Positions 62,129-64,000 of a DNA stretch of 64,000 nucleotides are shown piece by piece (within the stretch, counting starts at the first letter, position 1; each line of letters opens with the position of its first letter). The notes below the pieces were generated by a model, which saw nothing but the letters and a program-made list of their open reading frames with translations, made no database searches and was not told the origin of the DNA. Made by a program: the position numbers and the translations under genes. This stretch comes from Neorhodopirellula lusitana (lineage in GTDB: Bacteria; Planctomycetota; Planctomycetia; Pirellulales; Pirellulaceae), in NCBI RefSeq assembly GCF_900182915.1, contig NZ_FXUG01000007.1, forward strand, positions 62,001 to 126,000, written 5' to 3'.

Positions 62129-63076
62129 ATGAAAGTCAGTGTTGTTGGAAGCGGTTTTGTTGGATCAACGGCAGCGTATTCGCTTGTGATGCAAGGGATC
62201 GGGCGTGAGATCGTGCTGGTCGATCACGTCAAGGCTCGGGCGATCGCCGAGGCGGCTGATATCACCCACGCCGTTCCCTTCACTCACCCGTTGACGATTC
62301 GAGCAGGGGATTACCCCGACGTGAAGCGAAGTGCGGTGGTGATCATTTCCGCCGGCGTGGGGCAAAAACCGGGCGAGTCTCGCCTGGAATTGCTGCAACG
62401 CAACGCCGATGTCTTTCGCGACTGCATCCCCAAGGTCATCGAACACGCGCCCGATGCGGTGCTGCTGGTCGCTTCCAATCCCGTCGATATCATGACCCAT
62501 ATCGCGGGTGAGATAGCGGCTGAATGTGGCGTTCCTTCCAGTCGTGTCATTGGATCGGGAACGACTTTGGATACAGCGAGGTTTCGGTCGTTGCTAGGCG
62601 ATCACTTTGGCATCGACTCTCGCCATATTCATTCGCAAGTGATTGGAGAGCACGGGGACTCGGAGGTGTTGACTTGGTCGCTCGCAACAATCTGTGGTCT
62701 GTCACTGGAAGAGTTCAGCGAAGTGCGTGGCATTGAGTTAAACGATGCCGTGCGCAAAAGCATTGACGAGCGAGTACGCAAAGCCGCCTACCGGATCATC
62801 GAAGGCAAAGGAGCAACGTACTACGGAATTGGCAGCGCACTGGCTCGCATCGTGGACGTTGTCCTCCACGACCAAAGATCGATCATGACAATCTGTTCAC
62901 GAATCGAAAATGTCGCCGGCATCGAAAATATCACCATCTCGATGCCACATCTGTTTGGTGGAGAGGGCGTGATGGCGTCGATTCCCTTGATGCTTGATGA
63001 CTCTGAACAAGCGTCGTTGAAAGCGAGTGCTACCATTGTCCGAGACGTGATCGATTCAATCTCGCTGAAGGTCTAG
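62129..63076 (+). CDS. ldh: L-lactate dehydrogenase
   Basis: A 315-residue NAD-dependent dehydrogenase reducing pyruvate to lactate. Rossmann motif [12 protein letters not shown] at the N-terminus; active-site loop [17 protein letters not shown], where Gln rather than Arg at the specificity position marks lactate over malate dehydrogenase; substrate Arg in TTLDTARFR; catalytic His in IGEHGDSE. Length is normal. It is convergent with the phosphofructokinase gene, a neighbour in glycolytic metabolism, although they are not in one operon. Confidence 0.93.
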   Translation: MKVSVVGSGFVGSTAAYSLVMQGIGREIVLVDHVKARAIAEAADITHAVPFTHPLTIRAGDYPDVKRSAVVIISAGVGQKPGESRLELLQRNADVFRDCIPKVIEHAPDAVLLVASNPVDIMTHIAGEIAAECGVPSSRVIGSGTTLDTARFRSLLGDHFGIDSRHIHSQVIGEHGDSEVLTWSLATICGLSLEEFSEVRGIELNDAVRKSIDERVRKAAYRIIEGKGATYYGIGSALARIVDVVLHDQRSIMTICSRIENVAGIENITISMPHLFGGEGVMASIPLMLDDSEQASLKASATIVRDVIDSISLKV

Positions 63077-63093
63077 TTCGCAACGACAGTTTG

Positions 63094-63159
63094 TCACCGT
63101 GTGTCAGTTGATTGGCCTGGCGAGGATGCTCACGCGTGGTCTGATTCGACACACGGTGA
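63094..63159. repeat. 12-bp perfect inverted repeat with long loop
   Basis: TCACCGTGTGTC (63094-63105) and GACACACGGTGA (63148-63159) flank 42 bp, between the convergent lactate dehydrogenase and phosphofructokinase genes. It may serve as a two-way transcript end, although no T-run follows. Confidence 0.65.
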
Positions 63160-63256
63160 GCGGTTGCGGTCGTCGGAAAAGGCAACCGCTTCGAACTGGT
63201 AAGGTTTACCCGTAGCGTTTCAACTTCTGAGTGCGTGTACCGGGCAAATGCCCACA

Positions 63257-64000
63257 CTAGACCGACATGCGTTTCAGTAATTGAATCTGTTCCAACGGAA
63301 CAGTCTTCGTTCCTGCGATTGCCTCTGCGAACGGAGTCAGTTGCATCTGGCCAGCCAATCTTCCGGCCATCACTCCGCTCTTGCCGTCGATCAGTGCTCG
63401 TGCAGCGAGATCGCCGGCCTCGCTCGCCAAGATTCGGTCTGCGGGTGTGGGCGATCCGCCACGCTGCACGTGTCCCAATTTCACCGAGCGAAGTGGGTAC
63501 GGGCATCCCTCGGCTTCCAACTCGCCACGCAATACCTCGATTCCCCCGTCATCATCGCCTTCGGCAACCACGACGATGATCGACGCCTTGCCGCGTTTCT
63601 TCAGCACTGAAATATCACTCACCATTTGGGCTGAGTGAGTGGGCGTTTCTGGGATACACGCGAACTCCGCGCCTGATGCCAATGCGGTGAACAAGGCGAG
63701 ATAGCCGCTGCCCCGCCCCATCACCTCTACCAAGAACAATCGTTCGTGGCTCTCGGCGGTGTCGCGAAGTTTGTCGATTGCCTCGACCGCGGTCGCCACC
63801 GCAGTCAAAAAACCGATCGTGTAGTCAGTTCCCGCTAGATCATTGTCAATCGTTCCTGGACAACCAACAATCCTTCCGCTCCAGACTTTCCCGAGCTCGA
63901 TCGCTCCACGCAAAGACCCGTCGCCGCCGATGACAACCAGCCCATCGATGTTGTTGGCAACAAGTGTGTCGGCTGCCTTGCGGACGCCCGACGCAGTGCG
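63257..64000 (-). CDS. pfkA: ATP-dependent 6-phosphofructokinase, 5' part beyond the window
   Basis: Phosphorylates fructose 6-phosphate in glycolysis. The frame is open to the right edge, so the N-terminus is missing; about 247 C-terminal residues are visible. Seen are VVIGGDGSLRGA (Gly at the ATP-specific position), GCPGTIDNDLAGTDYTIGF (Gly, not the Lys of pyrophosphate enzymes), VEVMGRGSGYLAL (substrate loop) and LGHVQRGGSPTPADR. The stretch between 63914 and 64000 is coding although no start codon is present. It ends LLKRMSV. Confidence 0.93.
   Translation of the reverse strand, partial: RTASGVRKAADTLVANNIDGLVVIGGDGSLRGAIELGKVWSGRIVGCPGTIDNDLAGTDYTIGFLTAVATAVEAIDKLRDTAESHERLFLVEVMGRGSGYLALFTALASGAEFACIPETPTHSAQMVSDISVLKKRGKASIIVVVAEGDDDGGIEVLRGELEAEGCPYPLRSVKLGHVQRGGSPTPADRILASEAGDLAARALIDGKSGVMAGRLAGQMQLTPFAEAIAGTKTVPLEQIQLLKRMSV

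Overview
The window reads as chromosomal DNA of a marine planctomycete of the Pirellulaceae, most like Rhodopirellula. The lineage markers are a planctomycete cytochrome (PSCyt1/DUF1549/DUF1553) next to a Tat-exported DUF1501 protein, a FecR-type anti-sigma gene beside an ECF sigma factor, moderate GC, and several GTG or TTG starts with few clear Shine-Dalgarno sites. No plasmid or phage backbone is visible.

Layout. 1-2.4 kb: C-terminal three quarters of carB. 3.3-7.1 kb: an array of seven attC-like recombination sites (four well preserved, three decayed) separating small cassettes, with no integron integrase in view, i.e. a CALIN (cluster of attC sites lacking integrase). Its cargo is three type II toxin-antitoxin pairs (one inverted), an unknown 108-aa protein, a remnant, an ORF-less cassette carrying a long hairpin, and an orphan Imm-5-like immunity protein. 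8-18 kb: housekeeping and lineage genes, namely a class I amidotransferase-like protein that has lost its nucleophile, the PSCyt1-DUF1501 pair, and a DevBCA-like exporter whose ATPase is fused to a cyclic-nucleotide-binding domain. 17.95 kb: tRNA-Ser(CGA), followed by a terminator, a tandem repeat and wreckage containing the C-terminus of a tyrosine recombinase, which points to past integration at the tRNA.

18.2-42.8 kb: a defence island. It holds a GmrSD-like DUF262/DUF1524 protein, an unknown companion, an XRE regulator, a giant sacsin/Hsp90-type ATPase with a translationally overlapped partner, and a minus-strand set of SNF2 helicase with DUF3883, candidate PD-(D/E)xK nuclease, DUF1156 DNA methylase, AAA ATPase, PIN nuclease and HEPN-DUF499 ATPase. 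The helicase/methylase/ATPase core resembles the Hma-type defence loci; the nuclease and the AAA-PIN pair look embedded in it.

43.3-49.6 kb: a polysaccharide-related locus. A secreted 1284-aa DUF5060 glycoside hydrolase is divergent from an ECF sigma factor and a membrane anti-sigma factor. The anti-sigma factor carries outside the membrane the same CBM96-like domain as the hydrolase, which suggests substrate sensing. 49.8-64 kb: RecQ helicase, a 1744-aa CheB-CheR-PAS-histidine kinase-receiver hybrid with a lone receiver, a GH3 glycosidase, a small conserved protein, a tandem DUF1990 protein, L-lactate dehydrogenase, and the C-terminal part of an ATP-type phosphofructokinase running off the right edge.
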